Shown here piece by piece: positions 20,740-31,565 of a stretch of DNA of 64,000 nt. The notes under the pieces were generated by a model. The model did not search any database. It was not told where the DNA came from and saw only the letters and a list, made by a program, of their open reading frames with translations. Position 1 is the stretch's first letter; every line of letters begins with the position of its first letter. Origin of the DNA: Euglena gracilis (lineage: Eukaryota; Euglenida; Euglenophyceae; Euglenales); the NCBI GenBank assembly GCA_039621445.1, contig CP154957.1, positions 5,512,504 to 5,576,503 of the forward strand, in the 5' to 3' direction. A program made the position numbers and the translations under genes.

Positions 20740-22350
20740 ATCCCTTGCGTTTCCGAGTCGTTTTGGGGGGCAAATCCTTTGTGTTGCCCAACTGTTCGAG
20801 GGCCCCAAAATAACAAAATCCCTTGTGTTTCCGAGTCGTTTTGGGGGGCAAATCCTTTTGTGTTTTTCGGGTCGTTTTGGGGGGCAAATCCCTTGTGTTT
20901 CCGAGTCATTTTAGGGGGCAAATCCCTTGTGTTGTTCGACTGTTCGAGGGCCCCAAAATAACAAAATCCCTTGTGTTTCCGATTTGTTTTGGGGGGCAAA
21001 TCCCTTGTGTTTCCGGGTTGTGTTGGGGGGCAAATCCCTTGTGTTGCTCAACTGTTCGAGGGCCCCAAAATAACAAAATAACAAAAAAAAATCCGTTGTG
21101 TTTCCGAGTCGTTTTGGGGGGCAAATCCCTTGTGTTTCCGGGTTGTGTTGGGGGGCAAATCCCTTGTGTTGCTCGACTGTTCGAGGGCCCCAAAAGAACA
21201 AAATCCCTTGTGTTTCCGAGTCGTTTTGGGGGGCAAATCCCTTGTGTTGCTCAATTGTTCGAGGGCCCCAAAATAACAAAATCCCTTGTATTTCCGAATC
21301 GTTTTGGGGGGCAAATACCTTGTGTTGCTCAACTGTTCGAGGGCCCCAAAATAACAAAATCCCTTGTGTTTCCGGGTTGTTTTGGGGGGCAAATCCCTTG
21401 TGTTGTTCAACTGTTCGAGGGGCCCAAAATAACAAAATCCCTTGTGTTTCCGAGTCGTTTTGGGGGGCAAATCCCTTGTGTTGCTCAATTGTTCGAGGGC
21501 CCCAAAATAACAAAATCCCTTGTGTTTCCGGGTTGTTTTGGGGGGCTAATCCCTTGTGTTGCTCAACTGTTCGAGGGCCCCAAAATAACAAAATCCCTTG
21601 TGTTTCCGGGTTGTTTTGGGGGGCAAATCCCTTGTGTTGTTCAACTGTTCGAGGGCCCCAAAATAACAAAATCCCTTGTGTTTCCGAGTCGTTTTGGGGG
21701 GCAAATCCCTTGTGTTGCTCAATTGTTCGAGGGCCCCAAAATAACAAAATCCCTTGTGTTTCCGGGTTGTTTTGGGGGGCTAATCCCTTGTGTTGCTCAA
21801 CTGTTCGAGGGCCCCAAAATAACAAAATCCCTTGTGTTTCCGGGTTGTTTTGGGGGGCAAATCCCTTGTGTTGTTCAACTGTTCGAGGGGCCCAAAATAA
21901 CAAAATCCCTTGTGTTTCCGGGTTGTTTTGGGGGGCTAATCCCTTGTGTTGCTCAACTGTTCGAGGGCCCCAAAATCACAAAATCCCTTGTGTTGCTCAA
22001 TTGTTCGAGGGCCCCAAAATAACAAAATCCCTTGTGTTTCCGAGTCGTTTTGGGGGGCAAATCCCTTGTGTTTCCGGGTTGTTTTGGGGGGCAAATCCCT
22101 TGTGCTGCTCAACTGTTCGAGGGCCCCAAAATAACAAAATCCCTTGTGTTTCCGAATCGTTTTGGGGGGCAAATACCTTGTGTTGCTCAACTGTTCGAGG
22201 GCCCCAAAATAACAAAATCCCTTGTGTTTCCGGGTTGTTTTGGGGGGCTAATCCCTTGTGTTGCTCAACTGTTCGAGGGCCCCAAAATAACAAAATCCCT
22301 TGTGTTGCTCAATTGTTCGAGGGCCCCAAAATAACAAAATCCCTTGTGTT
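20740..22350. repeat. 78-bp satellite array, open on both strands
   Basis: Tandem units of 78 bp (with some deleted or part units) contain TTTTGGGGGGCAAATCCCTT, GTGTTTCCGAGTCG and TGTTCGAGGGCCCCAAAATA. The unit is 26 codons, so a frame without stops runs across the array on both strands (to about 470 codons forward and 330 reverse). Those frames are products of the period, not evidence of genes. Small insertions shift the open frame midway. Diverged copies lie inverted at 59690-60250 and as a fragment at 26830-26885. Confidence 0.9.
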
Positions 22351-22351
22351 T

Positions 22352-23418
22352 CGACAATTACCGCGGGTGGGTAATTGCCGAGACGATAATTACCGCGGGG
22401 TTTTGCAACGCGCCGCCCCCGGGACCCGCGGGGACAAACAACGCGCCCCCCTCGCCTTCTGTGCGGCACGGACAGAGGAGTTCTATGACACCCGCAGTCC
22501 CAGGGCGTGACCGCAGGTTAGTGTTCGGAACGACACACCCCGCCCGCGGTGCATTGTTTACTTACACACCTCAAAAAAAAATGCTGTCGGTGGTTCATCT
22601 CCTGGGTGAAGGCATAGCTGGCGTTTTTTTTTGTTTTTTTTTAAAAAAAACGTTTTTTTTTTTGTTTTTTTATTATTAAAAAAAACGGGCAAAAAAAACG
22701 GCAAAAAAAACAAAGGGGAAAATGATCGTCCAAATTTTGCCTTTGATCGCAAGGGTGAACCAATCTTAGCTCAAAACCAATACTTTTTGGTTGTCTTCAA
22801 CAAGAATGGTCAAAATAGGGCATTTTTCTGCCATTTTGGCTTGAAACCATTCCAAACTAACTTGAAACATCCCAAATTTGGTGTCTTTCTCTGACCAAGG
22901 ATGGGCAAAAAAAGCTAAAATTAAAGGCAAAAATTTTTTTGCCCTGGACCCTCAATGGCGTTTTTTTGTGTTTTTTTAAAAAAACACGTTTTTTTTAAAA
23001 AAAACACGTTTTTTTTAAAAAAAACGTGTTTTTTTTGACTTCGTTTTAAACGAAGTGCCAGCTATGGGTGAAGGTAATTAATTGCCTATGTACTGGCCGA
23101 CCCCCCGGAGGGGGTTGGGTGACTGGTTTTTTTAAGAGTTACTTGAACACCTCCAGGTTTCACTTGTTAGATATGTGATGTGTAAAAAAAACCGCTTATT
23201 TACCAGGGCACATTGCGCACCGGCGGACAGTGGGGAGCAAACGTCATGAATAAAAAAAATAAGGAATGGTGATTGTTCCGCGATTTGGGTAACAACGCGG
23301 GGTTTATTAACGCGGGGTTTATTAGCGCGCTTCGGCCGTGGAGCGCACGGTATACAGCGCGCCTAAAATGGCGGCGTTTAAGCCCGAGCGGGAATTACCC
23401 ACCCGCGGTAATTGTCGG
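22352..23418. mobile_element. TIR element with 28-bp inverted ends, hosting a nested MITE
   Basis: The left end ACAATTACCGCGGGTGGGTA matches the reverse complement of the right end TACCCACCCGCGGTAATTGT (about 23397-23416). A second internal ATAATTACCGCGGGG lies at 22386-22400. No transposase. It borders the satellite array directly. Confidence 0.7.
22613..23066. mobile_element. Nested hAT-like MITE, 454 bp, 8-bp TSD
   Basis: The ends are CATAGCTGGC and GCCAGCTATG (perfect 10-bp inverted repeats). They are flanked by GGTGAAGG at 22605-22612 and again at 23067-23074, an 8-bp target duplication as for hAT-type insertion. The interior is mostly A8/T8 blocks arranged as ACGTTTTTTTT palindromes. 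No coding capacity. Confidence 0.8.
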
Positions 23419-23419
23419 C

Positions 23420-24000
23420 CACGGGTAGGGGGGGGTTACTCAAGGGAAAATACCTTTGTTCGGGTGTTTTACGGGGTTTCGCGACTATAAAGGACAGGCC
23501 AGGTGGCCAATTGGGGGGGGGGGTTAGGGGTAACCCCCCCCCCCTAATTGGCTAGAAGGGGGATCCGGGCCGCCCGGAGGGCGGCCATATAGGGGGGGGG
23601 GGAGTTGGTAATTTGGCACACAATCGAACCATGGTTGGACTTTTCCCTTTCATGACAAGACATGCTTCACCTTCGGCCACACCACTGGCAACTACCATGC
23701 CCCTCCCCATATTGTACCCCCCTCCATAATGTACCCCCCCCAATTTCCTTATGAAGAAAATTAAAGGTCTTTTTTTGACGGTTCACGGGTCTGCATATTG
23801 TACCCCGCCATAATGTACCTCCCCCCCAGAAAATGGCTCCCAGGGGGCGGTACAATATGGGGGCAGTGTGGAGTTAAGTGTCTTTTACAAGGAAAAAGAC
23901 AAAAAGACCATTTCGACAAGGAATAAAACGTCAAAAATGTCGGAATGCTGTCGAAAACTGTCGGAAACCAAAAATAGGATCTGCTTGCCCTCGCGATCAA
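23420..24000. repeat. GTACCCCCC(T/C)CCATAATGTACC repeats; no gene
   Basis: TGTACCCCCC motifs recur at about 23713, 23732, 23800 and 23814, with an inverted GGTACAATATGGGGG at 23858. Poly-G/C palindromes lie at 23510-23600. Confidence 0.5.
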
Positions 24001-24066
24001 CATTTTGCTCTTCTGGTGTGCCTTTCTGAGTACAGACAATAAAGACAGCAATAATTTCTTTCGCAG

Positions 24067-24731
24067 ATATGCCCTGGAAGACAACGGGGTTGGCAGAACA
24101 ACCTCCCCGTCGCTATTGACGGGAAATGGAAGGTTACTCAAGTGCGGTGCAGTCAACACTGTCAAGGATATTCGCCGTGGTTATGTGGCCTCGAACGCCA
24201 AGAAAGATCCCGCCAAGGAGGATGCTGACTTCACTGCCCAGGTAAGCCTCTCTTCAAACGCTTAGCAGGTCTTGGGTTGGCAGAGTGTTTTCTTCATCTG
24301 CTGTTACAAGGTTGGTTAGGGCTTTCACTTTGGACTCTGGGGGGGGGGCAGGGTATGTGTCCCTTGACCAGGCTTTTTGTCTTCTTTCTCTTCGAGAAGT
24401 GCCGAAATCTTTTGAAACCTCCCTGGGCCGGCTTCGAATATGTTTTTCTGCATTCTGTGCAGATGGACAAATCCGCCGTATTGGTCCTTTTCACATTCAC
24501 CTTTCTTCAGGTCATCATTCTGAACACCCTGGTCAATTGGCAAATTGTTCCCCTGTGCTGGAATGCCACTTGCCACATTGCTGGCAGAAGTCGACTGGCA
24601 AGATCTTTAAGAAAGGGCGCCCCGCACATCTTGCAGGCGGGCTTTGGACAGGATGGTGCTCGCTGCAGATACGATTCAAAATTGGGTGCAAGTTCGACAC
24701 CATCCAGACGAAGATTGACCACAGCGTGTAA
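24067..24731 (+). pseudogene. Elongation factor 1-alpha pseudogene fragment
   Basis: The first exon (24067-24241) follows a TTTCGCAG acceptor, encodes [20 protein letters not shown] then DADFTAQ, and stops at a GTAAGC donor. The second part starts after TTTCTTCAG at 24511 with VIILN, then in a shifted frame PGQLANCSPVLECH and, further on, CKFDTIQTKID. These are successive segments of eEF1A domain 2, which binds the tRNA body in the GTP-dependent delivery factor. GTPase domain 1 and domain 3 are missing, a frame change lies at about 24530, and an extra stretch splits the second exon. An intron is retained, so it is not a processed copy. A functional gene is unlikely. Confidence 0.75.
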
Positions 24732-24739
24732 CAACAACC

Positions 24740-25470
24740 CACTTCTGGAGATCCTGAGGCCCAGGGTTTGACTTGGCCCGTAGAGCGTTGTTCGTGTTTC
24801 AGCACCCCTCCCCAGAAAGTCCATTTCGCCCCCACATAAGTTCCTGTGATTGTCCCCCCAAAAACCTCCTGCCCTCCTCCCCACTAAAATCAATCCCCGT
24901 TCTGCTCCATAAGTCAATTCTGCGCCAGACCAGCCCAGGACAGTCTCCCCCACAAACGTCACTTTTTGGCCCCAAAAAGAAAAAATTTTGCCCCTCTGAA
25001 GTCCATTTTTTTGCGCACCCCCCCCAGAAGGTTGCATTTTTTTGCCCGTCATCAGACCAACGCCCCAGCTGTGACGCCGTCAAACCCTGGAAGTGAATGA
25101 AGTCCATTTGCAATTGGCAGCACCAAGAGCCTTTGGTTATTGGTCAAGGAGTTGTACACCGAAGTTGAGATACTGAAGTCCCTTCCTGTTCCAATCGTGC
25201 GTAACGTGTCGGGCATCGTTCACCCCTTGGCTGACCCCCCCTTTTGCAATTACCCCTCCCCCACCAGCATTGCGCATTTGTTTCTGTTTTCATCAAAAGG
25301 CCACCATTTTTCCTGTTAAATGGGTCTACGTTTTCCCAGAACCGGCCCCCCCAGGCTTCTTTTTAAGTCACCTAACCCCCCCCCCGGGGGAGGGTGGGTG
25401 GGTCCGGGCCGGATCCCCCCGGGGGGGGGGGGTCCCGCGCCGGGGGCGCTGGGTACCACCTCCCCCCCCC
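24740..25470. other. No gene seen
   Basis: C-rich sequence with imperfect open frames, none with motifs. The minus-strand open frame at 24507-25052 overlaps the antisense of the EF1A relic and is rejected. Confidence 0.4.
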
Positions 25471-25474
25471 CCCT

Positions 25475-25690
25475 AATTGACCGTGGGACCTCTCCACGGG
25501 ACCCCCCTTTGGTCAATTAGGGGGGGGGTTCAATTAGGGGGGGGGTTGGTCAATTAGGGGGGGTACCATCAATTAGGGGGTGCTTCAGCACGGAATCCCC
25601 CCGGGTAGTCAATTAGGGGGGGGGGTCGAAAAATTTTTCCCCGGGGCGATCGGTCAATTAGGGGGGGGGGTCAATTAGGGGGGGAGGTGG
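25475..25690 (+). repeat. TCAATTAGGGGGG motif array, copy 1
   Basis: Seven direct copies of (G)TCAATTAGGGGG spaced 15-60 bp, plus one inverted CCCCTAATTGACC at the left. The spacers TGCTTCAG and GAAAAATTTTTCCCCGGGG are shared with the inverted copy at 56485-56700. Confidence 0.8.
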
Positions 25691-25865
25691 TATACCTTTT
25701 CGGCGCAAAGCGCCGAAAATTTTGGAAAATTGCCTTTAAAGGGCCCGATTTTGGGGGGGTCCCCGCCCCCCCCCCTCCCGGGGGGGGGTCCCGCGCCACC
25801 CTTGGTGGTTGGGGGGGGACCCCCCTCCCCCCCCCGGGGGTCTTAAAAAGAAGCGTGGGCCCCCC
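25690..25865. repeat. Repeat C, partial copy
   Basis: TTTCGGCGCAAAGCGCCGAA hairpin followed by alternating C and G tracts, as at 50395-50570. Confidence 0.55.
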
Positions 25866-26343
25866 CCCCACCCATTCGGTCCGACCCCCTCCCTCCAGAT
25901 GCACAACAGCCAAGTGATGCACCCACGTGTTTTTCGGCACGTGTATTCTCTGCTCGCACGCCGTCTGCTGCGGCGTGCGGAAGTCGCAAAAAAAGCTCGT
26001 CCACTTGTTTTTTTTCTGTTTAATGTCCAAAAAAAAAAGGTTGCAGAAAACAGGTTTTCAGTGTTGCATTTCACAGGCTGTCTCCAAAAAAGTCTCCCTA
26101 GCACCGTTCCGACGCGGTTAAAAAAAAAAGATCACTGAACGGCATTGTTCTTCGCTGAGGAATCCAGAACCTAATGTTGCCGTGCACCCTTGCGTCTTGC
26201 GCTACAGGCATCGGCCGGCACCTCAGGACGGTCTGCCTTGAACCTGCCCTCTCCGGCGGGGGCGAGCCGGCCGTTGCTAGTACTGGCCCGTCGCCAAAAC
26301 TCAATAGGTCTTTTTCCGTACGTCGAAAACCTGTCTTTTTGGT

Positions 26344-26725
26344 TTATGACGACGGTTTTAAACTGGTTTTAAACGATGTTTTAAACGAGTAATAAAAGAC
26401 GACGACCCACCCTGTATGGGGGGGGGGGCATGGTAACTCTTTCAACCTCTCATCAAACCACACTTTATAGCACTCTTTGCATCGAAGTCGAGATGGTCTG
26501 CCATAAGGTTCATAATATTTGTGTAAATCTTCATTCTTCTTCCCTTGCTGGCCCTTGGCAAAGCACAATTTCTTTGTAGGAGGTGCATCGGCCATGATGA
26601 AACCTGCATGGGAAAGGTTCAATCATCAGGAGAAGTGCCGAAGAAGTTCTAAAACTTCAACTTCACTTCACTTCAACTTCAATCTCTGTTCTTCACCCGC
26701 CACTTCAATCCAGCCTTGCCGTACC
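26344..26725 (-). pseudogene. Zinc-finger (BED-like) transposon 5' fragment, dispersed
   Basis: The minus-strand frame from 26622 reads MNLSHAGFIMADAPPTKKLC, then KKNEDLHKYYEPYG and LRCKECYKVWFDER. The CxxC with following aromatic and charged residues resembles the first half of a BED-type finger, as found at the N-terminus of hAT-type transposases. The partner His residues are not seen. The leading MNLSHAGFIM and the flanking AACTTCACTTCACTTCAACT recur at 29941-30290 and 46565-46915, so this is part of a dispersed element. Confidence 0.45.
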
Positions 26726-26779
26726 AAAGGAATTTCATTGGCCGGGCCAAAAAAACCCCCTGTCGGCCGGGGCCCAGGG

Positions 26780-27010
26780 ACAATAAGGGGGGGGGGGACA
26801 ATAAGGGGGGGGGGGGGGGAGCGCTGTACGCAACTGTTCGGCGGCCCTAAAAATACAAAATCCCTTGTGTGTGCAACTCCTTTTGTGTGTATGTTGTGCT
26901 AATTTTGTATGCCGCGCACTTTTTGACAACGACTGACCCACGACCGAGGGCGACCAAGGGCAACCGAGACGACCGTGGGCCGACCATGGTCGACCCCCAC
27001 TACCCCCCCC
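26780..27010. repeat. 78-bp satellite fragment with GGTCGACC palindromic edge
   Basis: CAACTGTTCGGCGGCCC and AAATCCCTTGTGTG match the unit at 20740-22350. GGGCCGACCATGGTCGACCC at about 26977-26996 matches 60375-60395. Confidence 0.65.
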
Positions 27011-27149
27011 CCAAGCTACCCCCCTTGAGGGATGGCTTCACGGGCATGGAGAATTCCTAGGAAATGGCAAGGTGGTTGAAAATCCCCCCCACCTGGGGCC
27101 AAAATAGGGGGGGGGGATTATTAGAAACCTATAGTACCTGGCCCGAAGG

Positions 27150-27250
27150 GGATGAACGCCGGTTCTGTCCTGAACCCGGCGTCCCTAAAACGCTGCTTTA
27201 AACAAGAGGGTGGGGACGCCGGTTCTGTCCTAAGGGGGTGGTTCGGGACG
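27150..27250. repeat. ACGCCGGTTCTGTCC repeat, family K
   Basis: GACGCCGGTTCTGTCCTAA and two related copies. The same motif occurs palindromically at 59180-59290, and a relative CGAACCGGCGTTCTGG at 53920-54790. Confidence 0.6.
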
Positions 27251-27570
27251 CGGGGGGAGTCACGGGGGGGGGGGGATGCGGGGGGGGGGGGAACTCTGGC
27301 CCAACAACCCCGCACGTTTTCTTTGGCGTCACCTGAATTTCTATGTAATTTTCCTTTGGTCGACCAAAAAATGTGCCCAGCCAAAATCCGGGACGCGGGG
27401 GGGACGCGGGGGGGACGCGGGGAGGACGCGGAGGGAACACCCCCTGAACCCGGCGGGGCATAGTGTATGTCTGAAAGAAGAAATTAAACACTTACTCATT
27501 GCAATTATCATTGCGAAGTGTGAAGACCGGAGTGCATCAAATACAAAGGCGGAAGATGCGGTTCGTTGAA

Positions 27571-27846
27571 CAATGGAGGCAAGGCGCGCCGCTCAGGGGG
27601 GGTCCGGGACCCCCTCCCCCCCCCCCCGCGGCCGCTCGCCCCCCCCCCTCGGACCCCCCCACTGTGCCTAGCATAGCCAAGAAAAAGGCATTTTTTGAGC
27701 AAAAATGGTCCAAAAATGGCCAAAAATGACCACTTTTTTGACTCGAAAACGGGCCGCGCGCCCCCCGCGCGCCCCCCCCCCCCGTTCGGCCGCCCGTGCG
27801 GCCGCTCGCCGCCCCCTCAACCCCCCCTGTGCCTAGCCTCCAATGT
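27571..27846. mobile_element. Small TIR element (repeat O)
   Basis: The ends CAATGGAGGCAAGGC and GCCTAGCCTCCAATG are imperfect inverted repeats. Inside are GCGCGCCGCTC, GGTCCGGGACC, GCGGCCGCTCGCC and a poly-A/T centre. A truncated copy is at 11405-11490. Confidence 0.55.
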
Positions 27847-28214
27847 CGGTTCACCGGCAATAGTCAAAGTGCAGTCAAGACCAGAACATTGTCACCGCAT
27901 CATTGAAAAGGTCAGGATTACCTACCTGGGACTCATTTTCCAACAAAATGTCCTTATGGTAGGAAAATTTCTTGGGCTCACGAAGGGGCGCCGGGAGGGG
28001 TTCTCACCCTGGAGTTCAGCAAATTGAATTTCACGAAAAGTGCCGCTCGTACAACTCTTTCGTGCAATGCATTCCGCACCGGCATCTCCAAAACATTTTG
28101 CATCCTGAAAGAGCGCTCCGTCAGCTGCCTCCGTCACAGCTATGGTGTACAAAAATATGGCAAACTGGGCCAATCGTTGAGCCACGGTTTGCTTTGCCAA
28201 TATTGTGTCAAGAA

Positions 28215-28330
28215 TTGTGTTTGGGCCAACTGTCGGGGGGAACCAAGGGGCGGGGACTGCGGCGCCAAAGGCGCCGCAGTCCCTCCCTCCTAGGCCCCCC
28301 TAAAACCTTGGCCCAAAACACTGTTCTTGG
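28215..28330. repeat. Repeat P with CTGCGGCGCC hairpin
   Basis: GACTGCGGCGCCAAAGGCGC continues into a matching arm. CTAAAACCTTGGCCCAAA and CTGTTCTTGGT are shared with 63170-63310. Confidence 0.65.
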
Positions 28331-31181
28331 TCTGAAAATGGTACCAAAGGTAGCCCCCCAAACCACACACCAGTGCAAATGACCCCGGCCCCATCACGAA
28401 CAAGGCCAAATAGGCTCTTGTTGAGTGGCACTTGTTGCCTTTGGGAAAGTGGGATTCCACGCCTGTGTGGGTGAGTTGGGTTGCGGGGGGGGGGGGGGCG
28501 CGGTGGGGTGGGGGGGGGGGGGGGGGGGGTGGGACAATGGGATCGGCAAGTCAAAATTTACCATGCAACAAGCAAATAAGAGAGCAATGGATGAGATTTC
28601 TCAAGCCCATGCCGAACCAATTCAGTGGTGGTCAGCAAGGTGCGAACCTCGTATGGGGACACACCCCATGCGGCAGTGTGTGCAATGGCATCTCCACCAA
28701 GCACATGCTCAACACATGCAGTTGAGCAGGTGCTTGAAAACGAGTCATGGTTGGTTGCCAAACACGCAACGGGTTAGAGGCAGGAACTACAGTGGACTCG
28801 GGCAAATCAAAGTGCATTGGTCTGGTCTTCATCCTAAACCCCTAAAACCCTTTCGCATTTTCTTATTCAAATTGGGGGAAAAAGAGGGAAACCCTTCACA
28901 GGTTGGGTTGCGGGGGGGGGGGTGCGCGGGGGGGGGTTGTGGGGGAGACCCCCCTTTGGCATCTTTTTGCTCTTCCTTTATTGTGGCTCCATGTTCCAAA
29001 ACCAAGTGCCTTTTTAAATTGTCAATGTTGGAGTTTGAAGGTTGGACTTCCTGAGCAAGCACAACGTGTATTTCACATGGGGGGTGTACGGGTCGCGGGC
29101 GGGGTCGCGGGGGGGGTCGCGGGGGGAATGTGGCAGATTTGACGGGTCACGTGTGACCAATGTGACCTCACATACAACGTCACATGTGACCTATTTTTAG
29201 AACTTTTGGATCCAAAAATAGATCCAATTAGGAACTTATCACACATTTTTTGGCAATTTTGATTCCTAATTCGGCTGCCAATTCCTTATTAGGTGCCATT
29301 TTTGGTTCCCACTGGGATGCGGAAACCCTCCATGTGTGGGTCGCGGGGGGGTCGGGGGGGGGTCGCGGGGGGGGGGGGCGCGGGGGGTACACCCCCATGG
29401 AAAAAATTGTTACCAAAACCTTGCAAAGGCTTCACTTTCACAAGCAGCTTTGGCGGTGCTTCATCCAAATTCTCATCTGCCCTCTTGGCAACTTCATCCT
29501 CAAACACTTTGCAAATTTTGCATTGCAGTCACCCAACGCTGCCACTGGGCTCAAAATGAACATGAACACCTCGATTCTTCCTCCCACAAGGCTGGAAAGA
29601 TGTTTGCAGAAGAAGTGAAACTTCAACCTCACTACAACTTCAACATCTGTTCAACATTTGTTCAATTTCAATCCACCAGATTTGCCAAAAAGACAGGGTA
29701 GTTATCACACAATTCAGGTGCGATTTCAGGCGTATCATCTGCCCCCAAATACAATCAAGGGTTCTTTTTTCCCTTTCTTGAACCCACAACAAGGAGTTGG
29801 TTGGCACAAAAAAAGCACTGCACTGCCAAGGAAAGCACAGTTCTACGCATATCGGATTAAAAGACATAAACAAAAGGATGACCAGAAACGAGATAAAGCA
29901 TCCACACTTACAAAAAGAAAAGCTGGTGAACCTTGCGTGTTCAATTGCCAAAACATGGCCACAAAAGCAGAGTGACAGAATTCGCAAAGTGCGGGGGGAA
30001 AACCCTTGGACCATGGGAATGATGATGTTCACGCAAAGTAGGAGGAATGAGGGAGGCACACCACTGGCGATCATTGCCACAAGGTTCATAATATGTGTGC
30101 AAATCTTCATTCTTCTTCACTTGCCTTTGGCAAAGCACAATTTCTTTGTAGGGTGCATCGGTCATGATGAAACCTGCATGGGAAAGGTTCAATCATGAGG
30201 ATTGAACCCCATGCAGGTTTCATCATGAGGAGAAGTGTTGAAGATGTTCTAAAACTTCAACTTCACTTCACTTCAACTTCAATCTCTGTTCTTCACCCAA
30301 CTTCAATCTAGCCCAGGGTGGTGACATTGACATTCGTGAAAAGTGATCAGAAAGAAAAGTAAAAAATTGTGAAAGTTCGTGAAATTTCAGGGGCCGGAAA
30401 TATCAGTCACCACCCTAATCCAGCCTTGCCTCCCAACCCGACTTGGACAGATATTCTATATATATATATATATATATATATAGCTTACCTACACCTACAC
30501 CTCCCTATTTTTAGCTTATCAAGCTGACCATGCCATTTTGGACAAAGCAATGTGGTGTTGTTTGCAGGTTCGGAAGCCATTCCAACATTCCAATGCAAGA
30601 GGCGCCGCAATTTGGCAGAGGGCAAAAGAGCCCCTTTTAGTGTACTGCCGATGCCCAAGCCATTGCATGTGGTTGACACTGAATTTGAAAACACACCTGT
30701 ACCATTAGGGGTAGGGCTTAGCTTTGCTTGCCTTGCAGTGGAGTTGAGAGTTCCACCATTTTTGTGCAGTTTGGGGGGTCTTTAAGCTGCTTGGATGCAA
30801 TCATCCAACCATTGGGGTAACGGAGCAATGGTGCGAAGGGCCATTAGACACAGTCGCAGGTGCTCGTTGGAATCCAGAGGAAACTCCCAATATTAGGACC
30901 TCGTGTGATTTAATCCACAATGCAAGCGATGCGAGTTGGTGGAGTGCTGGATGGTTAGGAGTATGTTCAAATACAGCAAGCGCGAGCTGTTTCACTCGAT
31001 GGTTAGGAGTACGTACAAATACAGCAAGCGCGAGTAAGCGAGCGGACGCTTGAGCAAAGCTCAAGGCTGGGGGTTTGGGGAGTGCAGGTTTATGTGTGAT
31101 GGTCCAGAGGACCGGTGTGAAAGGCAGAGGAGGGGAAAAAGAGAGGGGGGAGTGTGAGGGCACCGGCGATAGGGTGAATTA

Positions 31182-31517
31182 TCACGTGGATAAGAGCATA
31201 CGGTCTGTGGCTCTTTCGGCCAGGCGCAGTTGGCGGGCAACTCCCCGGGCGAGTGTGACAGATAGGTTCTCTGTCAGTTCCTGGAGCCGGCGTTGTTTGA
31301 CAGTGCCGTCGAAAGCGTTTGTAGCCATGTGGAGAATGTCACGGAGGAGCTTGGCAGCGGCAGGGCCAGGACAACCCCACGGGTTGAAAGCCACACCGGA
31401 GCAGTCCCACTGATGCCGCGAACATCTGTCCTCTGCCTGGTTCCTTTTGTGCAGCTCAGAATATCGAGTTGGTGATCGGCCGGTCTGAAGGCTAATTCGG
31501 AATCGACCACCTTCCAT
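31182..31517 (-). CDS. Hypothetical minus-strand open frame in the duplicated flank
   Basis: 111 codons containing VAFNPWGCPGPAAAKLLRDI and QRRLQELTENLSVTLARG, with an amphipathic, protein-like look. In the second copy (47744-48049) a single extra T near 47885 changes the frame after SVTLARGVARQ, so at least one copy is broken. It lies head-to-head with the alveolin ATG, overlapping its presumed promoter. Not recognised. Confidence 0.25.
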   Translation of the reverse strand: MEGGRFRISLQTGRSPTRYSELHKRNQAEDRCSRHQWDCSGVAFNPWGCPGPAAAKLLRDILHMATNAFDGTVKQRRLQELTENLSVTLARGVARQLRLAERATDRMLLST

Positions 31518-31538
31518 TGCCCATTTCGGCCAGCCAGA

Positions 31539-31565
31539 ATGGCAACCTTCGAAGAGCTCGAAGCT
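31539..31565 (+). pseudogene. Alveolin copy 1, exon 1 start, interrupted by a retrotransposon
   Basis: ATG at 31539 gives MATFEELEA, identical to the start at 48193 except GAA for AAA at codon 8. The 13-kb LTR element follows directly after AGCT. The remainder of exon 1 resumes at 44624. Confidence 0.9.

Larger units (their letters stand above)
28460..31565. repeat. Segmental tandem duplication, upstream copy (alveolin 5' flank)
   Basis: It matches 45089-48219 with only scattered substitutions, small G-run changes and a (TA)n length difference (about 26 bp at 30457-30482 against 56 bp at 47081-47136). It ends with the alveolin exon 1 start and continues past the retrotransposon at 44624. The content is mostly non-coding and includes a minus-strand zinc-finger element fragment (29941-30192). 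No host gene is confident in it. Confidence 0.9.

Noticed and set aside
21098-22510. 470-codon open frame on the plus strand (and 330 codons on the minus strand)
   Set aside because: It is produced by the 78-bp satellite period (26 codons). It has no conserved domain, and both strands are equally open.
25475-25690. Interstitial telomere
   Set aside because: TTAGGG occurs inside the boxes, but the array is not a tandem telomere repeat and the G-runs vary in length.
28460-31565. Treating both duplicates as independent gene clusters
   Set aside because: They are near-identical recent copies with the same non-coding content, so short frames seen in both are not evidence of conservation.
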